The notes under the pieces were generated by a model, which was not told the origin of the DNA, searched no databases, and saw only the letters and a list, made by a program, of their open reading frames with translations. The position numbers were made by a program, and so were the translations under genes. From Porites lobata (Eukaryota; Cnidaria; Anthozoa; Scleractinia; Poritidae), in the NCBI GenBank assembly GCA_942486035.1, contig CALNXK010000515.1, positions 62,001-126,000 on the forward strand: 64,000 nucleotides of DNA. The letters are read 5' to 3'. Below, one piece after another: positions 14,497 through 23,555 of the stretch; position 1 is the stretch's first letter, and every line of letters starts with the position of its first letter.

Positions 14497-14757
14497 GCCT
14501 TTATTTAAAGAGGGTAGCACTTAATAGCCAAAGGCTAATAAACTTGTGGCCCTCATTTTAACGTCTCCTAATGGAGACGGGACCGCCATTTTACGTGGTC
14601 ATCCGAGCCACGCGAAGGTCCAGCCGCCGCCCGCAGGGCAAAAGGAAGTACCTTCATTTCTCAGTTATTTTAAGACCCTAAGTATTGGTCCGGCCCCGGG
14701 AATCGAACCCGCGACCTCCCGCTCTGCAGTCAAGCGCTCTACCGACTGAGCTAAAAA
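14457..14757 (-). mobile_element. tRNA-derived SINE (tRNA-Cys-like head)
   Basis: Read on the minus strand from about 14757, the sequence opens with a tRNA-like head. It has an A-box-like stretch (TAGCTCAGTCGGTAGAGC), an anticodon-loop-like CTGCAGA that would place GCA (Cys), and a B-box GGTTCGATTCC. A body of about 190 bp follows and ends in a homopolymer tail, the + strand A-run at 14457-14494. The 5' acceptor half does not pair with the 3' half (GGCCGGACC), so this is a SINE and not a working tRNA gene. The family was not named from sequence alone. Clear target-site duplications were not seen. Confidence 0.8.
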
Positions 14758-15545
14758 TTAAAACGAACGTATATGAACAGTGCGTTACTTATTAGGAAAT
14801 CTTACAGTAACTAGTTGTTTTGTAATTCTACCCTCGGCCGATTTTGTTTTTGTTGAGGGGGAAACGCCATGGGAAGGGTGGGTAGTCATTTTTTTGCTGT
14901 TGTTGTTTCACTTTCGATCTCTCCGGGGTAGCGTAGGTATTGGAATTTTCGGGGAAGTCCAATGAAATGATTTTCTGTCAATACTAGCTTATTGTCATTT
15001 TAAAATTCTTTTTTCTCTTCTTAACAAAGAACTTCCTAACAAAGTCGCCCTCGCAACGCATACAATAACTGCTATAACTAAGTTGCCTTATTAGGGTTAG
15101 TGGACGTTTTACGAAAGGCAAACAGGTGACCATTGAGCATGCTAAGCCGGTTTCATGAATACACTCTTTATTATCAAGTATGCCTATTTCAACTTGAACC
15201 CGGCCTTGATTAAATTGCTAATTGCCTTGCCTCTTCAACACTAATCAGTTAATTCAATGTCCTCTAAAATTATCGCCTGTTGTAGCAAGATGAACCCAGC
15301 GATAAGGAGCGTGCCAACACGCTAGCAAAACAGCTGGTTGTCCTTTTGCAATATTAAGACCACTGGTACAATTATATTTTAATCTGCGTTAAACATGATC
15401 TGTTAGCAGTGTTCACCCATAGCCTTGAATTTATTTCAAATGACCAACAAAGCTAAGGGTTTATAACCTAGGCGTTGTCCTGGTGTTGTTTTTCTATTTT
15501 CGTTTTGTTGTCATATCAAGAAGCGGGCATCGGTTTCACAACAGA
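14758..15545. other. Noncoding spacer upstream of gene A
   Basis: AT-rich DNA with no supported gene. A short ORF at 14780-14965 has no coding features. The stretch leads into the CCAAT and TATA elements of gene A. Confidence 0.5.
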
Positions 15546-15548
15546 AAA

Positions 15549-15625
15549 GCCAATCAGAGCACAGTATTTCATCATGGCACTAAGATGTATAAAACCTGGG
15601 TTGCCTTGTGAGAGTCTTCACTAAG
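15549..15625 (+). promoter_or_regulatory. Predicted promoter of gene A (CCAAT + TATA)
   Basis: A CCAAT box lies at 15550-15554 and a good TATA box, TATAAAA, at 15588-15594. A pyrimidine-rich initiator-like TCTTCACT sits about 25-30 bp downstream, near 15615-15622. The first ATG of the predicted gene follows at 15636. This spacing is typical of a Pol II core promoter. Confidence 0.65.
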
Positions 15626-15635
15626 CCGACAACGA

Positions 15636-16408
15636 ATGCGAAGAGCCTTGGTAAGTGGGTGTCTTGACCGTTTATTTCATTGAGTCTTTTAAAGGGTTAT
15701 AACGACTGTTTCAAATCTGGTCACTGCTCTGCTGCTCTGTACCACAAAAAAGACCTATTTTAAGTGAACTGGGTACTTTTCTGATTCACAGAAAGACGAT
15801 CGTATTTTTCTCGTTGAAAAGAGAACATGGAAATGTGCCGGAGTAGCCTTCGCCTTAGTTTATGTGTTTAACGCAATTGGAGAAGTGAAAGAAAAGCATT
15901 TAGCGACTGTCGTCTTGAAATTAAAAATTGGTGAGTGCAAGCATGATGGAATTATGCGATTGTATATATATTATCATTTAGGGTAGCTATTTTGACCTTA
16001 TAACTATCGAAAAAAGTTAGGGTTAGTTCGGTTAGGGGTTAGGGTTAGCGAAGCTAATTGTACGATGTGTGCGCTTTTTGTTTTTGGCAGATTCTGTTTG
16101 AGTTTCATACTTAGATGACGCTTTCGTAGAACACTTCTAGAGAAAGAAAAAAGCTGGTGAGTCAACGTTCCATTTCATTTCTATCAAGGGCGTTCCTACG
16201 CGTACAGTATGGCATCGGGTGGAGTTATGCGATTGTATATATTATAAACTAAGGTAGCTATTTTGACCCTATGACTATCGAATGAATACAACGGTGTTTG
16301 GTTGTTTGGTAGTCAATAAAGTGTTGTGACCGCAAGTTCATACGTGTACGCTTTTCTTTTGCAGATATTGTTGGAATTCCATACTTAAATGACGCTGTTG
16401 CCAGATTG
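15636..16408 (+). CDS. Gene A, copy 1: predicted 5' coding exons of the recombinase gene
   Basis: Exon 1 runs 15636-15650, five codons from ATG, ending at a donor GTAAGT. Exon 2 runs 15792-15930 after a CACAG acceptor; it continues in frame for 46 codons, contains a hydrophobic stretch (CAGVAFALVYVF), and ends in phase 1 at GTGAGT. Exon 3 runs 16365-16408 after a TTTTGCAG acceptor, completes the split codon and ends at GTGAGC. Frames agree across the three exons. The link to the main exon at 17.6 kb is unsettled: acceptors near 17511 and 17588 give different in-frame solutions depending on whether exon 3 is used. Splicing is inferred from signals only. Confidence 0.5.
16016..16050. repeat. 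Short telomere-like tract in a gene A intron
   Basis: The tract has four TTAGGG-related units, one with an extra G and one interrupted. It lies inside an intron, so it is interstitial and not a chromosome end. Confidence 0.7.
16091..16156 (+). pseudogene. Decayed duplicate of gene A exon 3
   Basis: The segment has a good acceptor (TTTGGCAG) and donor (GTGAGT). It aligns with exon 3 (16365-16408): a shared TTCCATACTTAAATGACGCT-like core, here TTTCATACTTAGATGACGCT. In the expected phase it hits stop codons (TGA, TAG). Flanking intron sequence is duplicated too: the GCGATTGTATATAT, GGTAGCTATTTTGACC and ACTATCGAA motifs occur before both exons. It reads as a tandem exon duplication whose first copy has decayed. 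Confidence 0.6.
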
Positions 16409-17071
16409 GTGAGCTCAATTTCATTCATTTATATAAGGGGCGTTCCTACTTGTACAGTTATACAATGGGCAATCCACCGTATGCAGCACCTTAACTGTGC
16501 GGGAAAACTCGGGTGAATTAAGGAATGGCTCGTTACTGATATCTAGCTTTTACCCTTACTTACCCTTACTAACCCTAATCTTGCATTTAAAAACTTTAAA
16601 ATTTTAAAAGTTCTCTAAGATCTCAATTGTTCTTTTATCATCTGAAATCAATCGGGTAATGTTCCGTCGTGGTAATAATTTAATGTTCTCTTCCCGCCCG
16701 AGTTTCTCTCCAAAATGAAGACGTTACAGTTTACAAACGTAACAGCAATTTATTTCCGAAAACTCCGATTAGTTACATAAATCTCGTACTTATAGTCGTA
16801 AAAAAGTAAACGAATTAAATTATCGTTTTCAATAACTTTCCGTGACGCGTTCCTTACTTGACCTGATAAGGTCAACAGGTATATTATTTTTCAAGTATTT
16901 TCCTTACACTTTGCTGTCTTGGATGGGGCATGGGGTGATTCTGTAAAACAATTTTAGGGCCAGGGTACGACTAGAATTCAAGTCAGCTTTTAGGTTTACG
17001 CTAGAATAACATCAATTTTAGCGCAGTGAATTGTCTTTAGGGTTTAACAATACGGTTTTTGACTGGGTCTT

Positions 17072-17230
17072 AGGGTTAATTTTCTGTCAAGTTAACCCTT
17101 ACGAAATTTGTATAAACCCTAATTAAAGGGTTTAGGGTTAATTTTCTGTCAAGTCAACCCTTACGAAATTTGTATAAACCCTAAAGGGTTTAGGTTTAAT
17201 TTTCTGTCAAATCAACCCTTACGAATTGAG
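17072..17230. repeat. Three tandem ~60-bp repeats with TTAGGG/CCCTAA ends
   Basis: Units start at 17072, 17134 and 17192 (periods 62 and 58 bp). Each carries GGGTTAATTTTCTGTCAA and AACCCTTACGAA; the first two also have TTTGTATAAACCC. The repeats are intronic or upstream relative to the main exon of gene A. Confidence 0.8.
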
Positions 17231-17588
17231 ATTGGGGTATTTTTTGGGAAAAGGCAACCCTTAACAATTCAGTATCGCGCAAGGGTTTATGAAATTGGTT
17301 AAGGGTTTAGGGAGAGGACCCATTCGGCCGAATTCATTCATTTTTTAAAGGAAACTAATGAACGATCTTTTTTTCCGCCATTATTTTGTAAAGACATTTT
17401 AATTTGCCTTTGGGTGTGTTAGTCTGCGTGTGGCAGTTTCAAGCACCCTTTAGCATCTCGTTAGTATTAACCTTCTTTCTTTCTTTCTTTTTTTTTTTTC
17501 TTCTTTTGCAGCAAGATTGATTGATTCATGTAATAATTTTCAAGTACATAAAGACTGGTAAGGAGGCTTTTCTCAGATTGTCAACAGA

Positions 17589-19754
17589 ACAGATTGCCAG
17601 CCGCGTGGACAGGAGTCAATAATGCATGCTATAGTTTAGCTTATTTTTTAAGATTGATTGATTCATGTAATAAATTTCAAGTATATAACGTTGCTATTTT
17701 GGGTGGAACTTTGATTGGCGAAATGGCTGTTCAGTTTGGCAATCTCAATGCAATAAGACGAGGAAAAGAATTGTTTTACTGTTTTTCCGAGGTCAAAAGC
17801 AAACTTTTTTTTTAGTGTAGGGGAAGATCATTTATGTAATACATTGAATTTTCTGCAAATAGATACTTTGGTCTGTACAGAAGACGAGAACCGCTTTTTC
17901 ACCAGTTACCTTCCACCCCAGAATGGTCCTTTTAGATTAATAAGTGAACAAAATTTATTACGCCTTCATAGTAGCTATAGATTTCTATCGCATTTCATGC
18001 AAACCTTTGGACCCCAAGTTCCTACTGTAACGGGCGACGTTTCAACAGGTATTTCTCCGATAAAATCTCAAATACCTTCGACCTTTCAAAGTGAATTTGA
18101 TAATACGCAAAATAACTGTTTAGACGATCAGCCAGGGCCTTCCAAAAAAAATGACGATCTTGAAAGCGATGGCAGACACCTTGTGAATGTGGGTAGTAAA
18201 ACTGGTTATTCCGTAGAACCCCTCAGTCATGATGTACCACAAGAATCCTCTGACTCCTCTTGCAATGAAAACAAAAAGGTTGCTTCTCTAACTAGCGAGG
18301 AAATGTCACCCGAGCTCCTTTCAGACATCAACGAAATACGAAGGTTTTATTCCTCCGAACTCAATTATGACCGTGACGGTAGTGCGTTGCAAAATGTGAC
18401 TATTGACAAGATGGTTGAAAGACTTTCTCGATTCATGTGGTATTTGAAAAACGTGAAAAAAGTCGACCCAAAATTTTCCTACTGTGCCGATGCGGAAATA
18501 GTACAACAATTCTCAAATTACATGATGGATTCGCGTTCTGTAAAGGCGGTTACTTGCAGTCGTTACATTTCCGCTTTCATTAACGTGTTGAAAGTACCAT
18601 CAGTATCTAGTCAAATCAAAGATTTGACTGATTCAGTAGACAAAGTGAGGGCCATACAGAGACAGTTAGAACGCTTAGCACGACGAGATAAAGTAGATGA
18701 TTTGGCAAAACAGCCTGCACTAGAGAAAGTGGTTTATAGTGAACTTTTAGAACTTTGCCGTGAATTAAAATGGGAAGTAAGCGAGAAAACTGGGTTGGAC
18801 CAGGCTAGAAGTTGCATGAACTTGTGTCTCTTACTGCTTTACTGTTCAGCTAACCCCGGGCGAGTTAAGGAATACATCTCTTTGCGCATTTATGGCGGCC
18901 AAAACAGCGATGAGTGTAGGAATCAAAATTTTCTTTGCTTTAATCAAGACGGAACCGTCATCTTGTATGAAGATGCTTACAAAACAAGACTCACTTATTA
19001 TGGACCGAACAGAACAGATCTAACACCATTAACTTTCCTAACTTACTATTTGAAGCTTTACTGCACTAAAATGAGAAACTTGCTTTTGGGGGTAAAGAAC
19101 ATGATTTTTTTGTTCGTCAATTTAAGAGGCGATCCCTTCACTCATGCTTCGTATACAAATTACGTGTCTTCGTTTTTCGAAAAATATTTTTCAATGAAGT
19201 TAACCACGGTCGATTTAAGAAAAGCGGTCGTAAATCATTTTTTTGACTTTGCCCGGAAGTAGCGATCCTGCTCTAAGAGAATCGTTTGCAACTTTAATGA
19301 AGCATTCCGTACGGACGCAAAAAAGCGGTTTTACGACGAACGTCCCTTGGCTCAGAAGAAAAGTAGGGCTCTAGATATGTTAAGCTCGACGGTTTCTCGA
19401 AGCCTTGACGAAGACGGAGTATTGATCTTGAGCGATGAAGACGAGGAAGGAAACATTGAATATCTTCCCATACCTGGCGATTTCGTTGCTTTAGTAGCGT
19501 CGAATTCTACTGAAAAATGTCCCGAAGTGTTCATTGGCAAAGTTTTAAGATTATCGGAAGACCACAAAACAGCCTATCTAGCTGAGTATTCGGAGACTGA
19601 ACCAGCAAAATTTAAACTCAGTGCCGGTAAGAGTTTTAAAGAAGCTGTAAATGCACTGATTTATCCTATCGACCTCGTTTACTTGCATTCTAACGGAATC
19701 TACGAGCTAAGAACGCCGAAAATTGACATACATCGCCAAGTTCATAAGCAGTAA
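17589..19754 (+). CDS. Gene A, copy 1: tyrosine-recombinase-like main exon (frameshifted)
   Basis: Tyrosine recombinases cut and rejoin DNA through a covalent 3'-phosphotyrosine link. An open frame of 472 codons (17844-19262) carries an acidic, Ser-rich N-terminal region, a helical core-binding-like part (VERLSRFMWYLKN; NYMMDSRSVKAVTCSRYISA), the box-I arginine in NPGRVKEY, the beta-hairpin lysine in YKTRL, and the second arginine in TTVDLRKAV. The usual histidine three residues before that arginine is Val. The His and Tyr motifs lie past a frame break at a T-run (19239-19245) and resume in the next frame with a C-terminal 135-residue ORF (19347-19754). Another break is at a T-run near 17806. 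The gene is probably intact in the organism but broken here. Confidence 0.75.
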
Positions 19755-19845
19755 ATGTTTTACAATGAATAAGTTGTATAGTTTCTTGTGAGCGAAGTGT
19801 AAAGTACCTTTCTTGAATGTGGCAGATAATCTACCAAACAAGTTC
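19755..19845. other. Short spacer between genes A and B
   Basis: Only about 90 bp separate the gene A stop from the first ATG of gene B. No promoter is recognised. A weak acceptor-like TTTCTTGAATGTGGCAG lies just upstream of the gene B ATG, so gene B may instead be a downstream exon. Confidence 0.4.
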
Positions 19846-20572
19846 ATGGCTGAGATGACATATTGCGGCGAAGACCAGCTGCTGTCACAAGTACTTAAAG
19901 AAATTGACCTCATCCCACAACTGTTCTTCGCGTTCATCGTCAGCAATGACAGAACAGTAATTTCCTTAAATTCCGAAAGCTATTCTCGTTCAATTTCATC
20001 TAATTATTTGTCCTTCGTTAGTGATTTTTTCTCCACTTTTCTCCGTAATAGTCTCCCGTTTCGTATATGTAGTGTTTGCTTAAAACCGCACGGCCAAAAT
20101 CAACTTTGTCTGCCAAACAACTTCGATAGTGATTCTTTAGATTTACTATTCGATATCTTGGAGTGGAAGGTATGCCGCTACCTGTCTTTTTCAGAAAGTG
20201 ACCTCGTATCTCTCGTACGATTATGCGTTTTTTTTACTTATAAGAACTGAGATACTACACGCATTCCTAGTTCAGTTGTTACCAGTCCGCGAAGTGAAGT
20301 TCTCGCAAAGTGGGCCAATGTTTGTATATGAACTCTACAGAAACGGCTTTTTGAAAATAGCCCAACTGTATTCGCAAGGTGTTTTCCATCCAAACTTTTA
20401 CAGCGTTTTACAAACCTGCCCCAGTTATCGACAAGTCAAACGCAAGCTGCATAGCTTTCAACGTTTCGACAAGTTTGCGCGAAGAGACACTTTTCCTTCG
20501 GGTAGGTTCAGATTTCCTATTTGGGATAGTGGAAAAGAAGAGTGCCTTTTTCCCCGTGATAGCGACATTTAA
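19846..20572 (+). CDS. Gene B, copy 1: unrecognised ~241-residue protein (one frameshift)
   Basis: The reading frame runs from ATG 19846 to the stop at 20570-20572, with one break at a run of eight T (20228-20235). Comparison with copy 2 suggests the true length is 726 nt (241 residues). Visible features are a CSVCLKPHGQNQLC segment (Cys-x2-Cys with a later His and Cys, possibly metal-binding), hydrophobic helices in the first half and a basic, aromatic second half (YRQVKRKLHSFQRFDKFARR). I do not recognise the family. Copies 1 and 2 are broken at different places while the encoded protein stays the same, which supports real coding. It lies on the same strand just after gene A and may share its transcript. 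Confidence 0.55.
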
Positions 20573-21400
20573 TATTCGTTCTAGCTGGTATAAAGTGCTA
20601 CTCAGCTAATACAAAGTTCAGCAAGGCAAAGTAAATAGCTTTATCGTTGTCTTTTCGGGCGAGGGAAAGTTTTCCGAGTATTCTGTTTTTTTGCCTTATA
20701 GTTTGCTTCGAAAACTTTCCGCCGCTCTTACATTTTCTCCTATTAGCAAGATGAAGTTTTTCGATTGTTACAGAGATGTCTTGGTATCCGTCCTATAGCG
20801 TTGGAAACTTCAGCTTGAAAATAATGTATGGTTAAATGAAAAAGCGCAATATATCTGCTTTTGACACTTATTTGTGTTGGTTTGTTCAGTGTTTATGATA
20901 GATTTTCCGTTGTTCGTTCAGTGGTCCAGAAAGGTTTTCTAAGTATTCTGTTAACTTGTTGTAGACCGATTGTTTGGACAATATTTAGCCGCCTTATTAT
21001 ATTCTTTCCTACTAGCAAGGTGAATTTTTCAATTGTTACAGGGATGTTTGTCACCCGTCCTGTACGGTCGGAAACTTCAGCTTGAAATGGCTCTAAAAAA
21101 AAGAGTTAAAAACGATTGTTTACTTTTAAGCGTAGTATGTTTTGATTTGTTAGAATGGGAAATGTTAACGTTGAGCAGACGTCTTGAATAATTTGAAAGG
21201 TAGAACCATGTGTACAATTCAAGTTTCATTAAACGTTACTGTTTTTGCTATAAAGGTGTCTGTTCCTAACTACGAACTGAAGTATAGCGCTTGTTTTTCA
21301 ATAGGGCACAGCTATCTGGGAGTCAGTTAAATTATATTATTTACCATTGTCTAATATCCTTTTAATAAAACCTTGACAACCTCTCCCTCTCTCTTTTGTC
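20573..21400. repeat. Noncoding stretch with a ~160-bp imperfect direct duplication
   Basis: Two related segments, about 20663-20819 and 20927-21086, share the order TTTTC...AGTATTCTG, TAGCAAG(A/G)TGAA, ATTGTTACAG, CCGTCCT and GGAAACTTCAGCTTGAAA. They differ by many substitutions, so the duplication is old. No gene is supported; the ORF at 20861-21085 is incidental. Confidence 0.65.
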
Positions 21401-21441
21401 GGGTTGGGTGGGTGGGTGGGTGGGGGGAGGGAGGGAGGGAG
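21401..21441 (+). other. G-quadruplex-type G-tract
   Basis: A run of at least eight GGG blocks separated by 1-2 bases (GGGTTGGGTGGGTGGG and onward). It is preceded by a C/T-rich stretch (CCTCTCCCTCTCTC). It easily meets the usual four-tract G4 pattern. Confidence 0.8.
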
Positions 21442-21603
21442 TGTTTGCACCAAGTTTTTTCTCAACTAGCTAAATCGAATTTTGTTTTAAAAAATCGCCA
21501 TCGGTGAGAGAGGTTTTTGTTTTTAAAAATGCTGATAAAATGTTTCACTAGCAGGAAGCAAGATGTCATTTAAAAATAAAGAAGTTCATCGCAGTTGTGG
21601 TCC

Positions 21604-21893
21604 CAGGGGCACCCAAAGACGGTTTGCTCCCAAATACATTGAAAACACTTTTTGGGCTACCCAGAGTACTTTTAGATAACTAGAACTGCACTCTAAGCGG
21701 CACCATATAATTTGTATCTGTTCCGTCATCCTAGGGGAACTTACGTCTTTTCCAAATTAGGAGAGATTCAGTACTATTTTCCAGAAAATTTTAGAAAACT
21801 TTCCTAACAATTGTAGCCGTCGTCAAGTAACAGAAAATTCTAGACAATATTTTGAACAGATATTTTACAGAAGACAGTGGTTGGGTGCCCCTG
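21604..21893. mobile_element. 290-bp nonautonomous DNA element with 13-bp TIRs
   Basis: The ends are perfect inverted repeats: CAGGGGCACCCAA at 21604-21616 and its complement at 21881-21893. There is no coding capacity. CAG-starting ends suit a MITE of a cut-and-paste DNA transposon. No clear target-site duplication is visible, so the superfamily is left open. Confidence 0.65.
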
Positions 21894-21910
21894 TAGACAC
21901 TGTGAAAAGA

Positions 21911-21932
21911 AAGCCCGAAAATATTCGGGCTT
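21911..21932. other. 9-bp perfect hairpin
   Basis: AAGCCCGAA and TTCGGGCTT flank a 4-base loop. It sits just outside the 290-bp TIR element. No function can be assigned. Confidence 0.55.
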
Positions 21933-22458
21933 GTAATAACGGTTTAAAACCTTGACATACTGAGATACTGCGAGTATCTGTAAAATTATGTATTGTTTAC
22001 TTCGAAAATTAGCTGTTTCCTTTACAAATCGACAACTGAAATAGCCTAGAAAAAAACAAAAACCAGAAAATGAAAAGGAACCAGCCAGTATTCATTTGAT
22101 TCAAGTGACATTGCTGATAACAGAAAAAAAATAGTTTAGTTGGTTACTAGAACACAGTTTTTTTTTTCTGTGTGTCTGGCAAACAACTTAACAATTTTTT
22201 TTCACTCAGTCTGTGCAATAGCTCCCAATAGCTAACTGGGAAAATTGAGCATCCCCTTTTGAGGGTACCTTACCACAAGAACAATAATAATAGTATGTGA
22301 TGTGATTTCCTCTCTATGTATAATTATTTAAACTGAAACAATACTATTTAACTGTGAGTTGCAGGTGAAAATTCAAAATCTTTAATATTTCATGCTCTCA
22401 ACAGAGCTTTTCAACATAAAATAACAATGCAGAAGGTACAGGAGACAATATATACATG
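21933..22458. other. AT-rich noncoding stretch
   Basis: No supported gene or strong motif is present. Several homopolymers differ in length between the two macro-unit copies. Confidence 0.4.
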
Positions 22459-22813
22459 TCTAGTTCATTAGACCCACTCATCATATCTCAAGGCTTAGAT
22501 GTAAAGCACACATAAGCTGTATCATGATGGTCGTGCTTTCATTGCGTTTTGCACTGCACATCTGTCATTCACTAGAAGTGCTGTTACAAGCAGATGAAGA
22601 ATCGACTAGAGAATACATCATTGAGGAACTTGGACTTCATCACCGTGTAAAAAAAAGCACACGTCTAATTGATGTTTTCGGTGATCTTCTTACCTCAACG
22701 ATAAGCTGTGAACCATATAAAAAATAATTGTACAGTGCTATTATGTCATCACCAAAGAAAAAGATTATTACGGGTAGTGAAGGCGCGTTCGATTGACCTG
22801 GTTGAGGAATAGT
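22459..22813 (+). CDS. Small ORF, copy 1 (frameshifted counterpart of the 116-residue ORF)
   Basis: This is the counterpart of the intact 116-residue ORF at 49107-49457. Here it is interrupted by an extra AC dinucleotide near 22508 and by longer A-runs near 22650 and 22722, leaving only a 67-codon piece. Two AATAAA hexamers follow the stop at 22814-22819 and 22823-22828, so a short transcript ending here is plausible. The product is not recognised. Confidence 0.4.
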
Positions 22814-22828
22814 AATAAATGGAATAAA

Positions 22829-23430
22829 CTCTAGAAACCGTTTGTTTTGGCAGTCAGTGCTCCACAGTATCTAGAGACCTACTTGAAGCAGCATCGTAAG
22901 AATCATGGATAACTTAACGGACCAAAAATTACAGTAAAGAATCTTAATAACGAGGAATAAGATCGATCGAACGCAACCTAAAAGTCCGCAACATTTTGCT
23001 ACACACCTGAATTTAAAAGTCCAGATTCCCGCTGTGCTTTGTCTACACCATATGATTGTTTTGCATACTTAAACTATGTTGAAACTAGTTAAGATCTTAC
23101 CATACGCTGAACTACGCTGGTGTACAAGATGGCGAATGGCCAGCCGCTGTACAATGACGTCATTATTATTATGGATCAATGAAACTCTGACTGTACGATG
23201 TACAGTCAGTCTACTATTAAATTATTGAGAAGTTACACAGACTTTCCAGTTTTTTTTTTGTACAGGCTTCCAAATCATCTCACCAAATTTGGCACGAGAT
23301 TGGTGTCCAGGGAAACACATTGGAAAGCCAAGGACTGGGAACTAGCCAGAATTTTAAATCAGTGAAAAACATCAGTCATCTCTATCATCTGTCACGGTCT
23401 TGTTGAGTAATTTAAGCGGATTCGATCTCT
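22829..23430. other. Upstream region of gene C with CRE and inverted-repeat motifs
   Basis: A palindromic AATGACGTCATT (CRE-type) lies at 23153-23164, just after AAGATGGCG (YY1-like). A 10-bp inverted repeat (CTGACTGTAC and complement, 3-base loop) spans 23187-23209. No ORF is supported. The motifs may be regulatory for gene C, but the distance to its first ATG is about 400 bp. Confidence 0.45.
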
Positions 23431-23437
23431 TATATAT
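23431..23437 (+). promoter_or_regulatory. Possible TATA box of gene C
   Basis: TATATAT lies about 120 bp upstream of the gene C start codon at 23556. It is plausible only; there is no independent start-site evidence. Confidence 0.35.
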
Positions 23438-23555
23438 CCTTCGTGTACACGTATCTTGTTTTTTCATAGTGTTTTCTAATTCTCATTCAATACTTTTAGT
23501 CCTCTATTTCTCCAGAGCCGGCGAAGTTCCGTTTTGATCATCTACAGTTTCCGGC

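Noticed and set aside
14680..14757. Functional tRNA-Cys gene on the minus strand
   Set aside because: The 5' acceptor strand does not pair with the 3' strand, and the element continues into a SINE body and tail.
16016..16050. True telomere
   Set aside because: Only a few imperfect TTAGGG units, flanked by exons on both sides.
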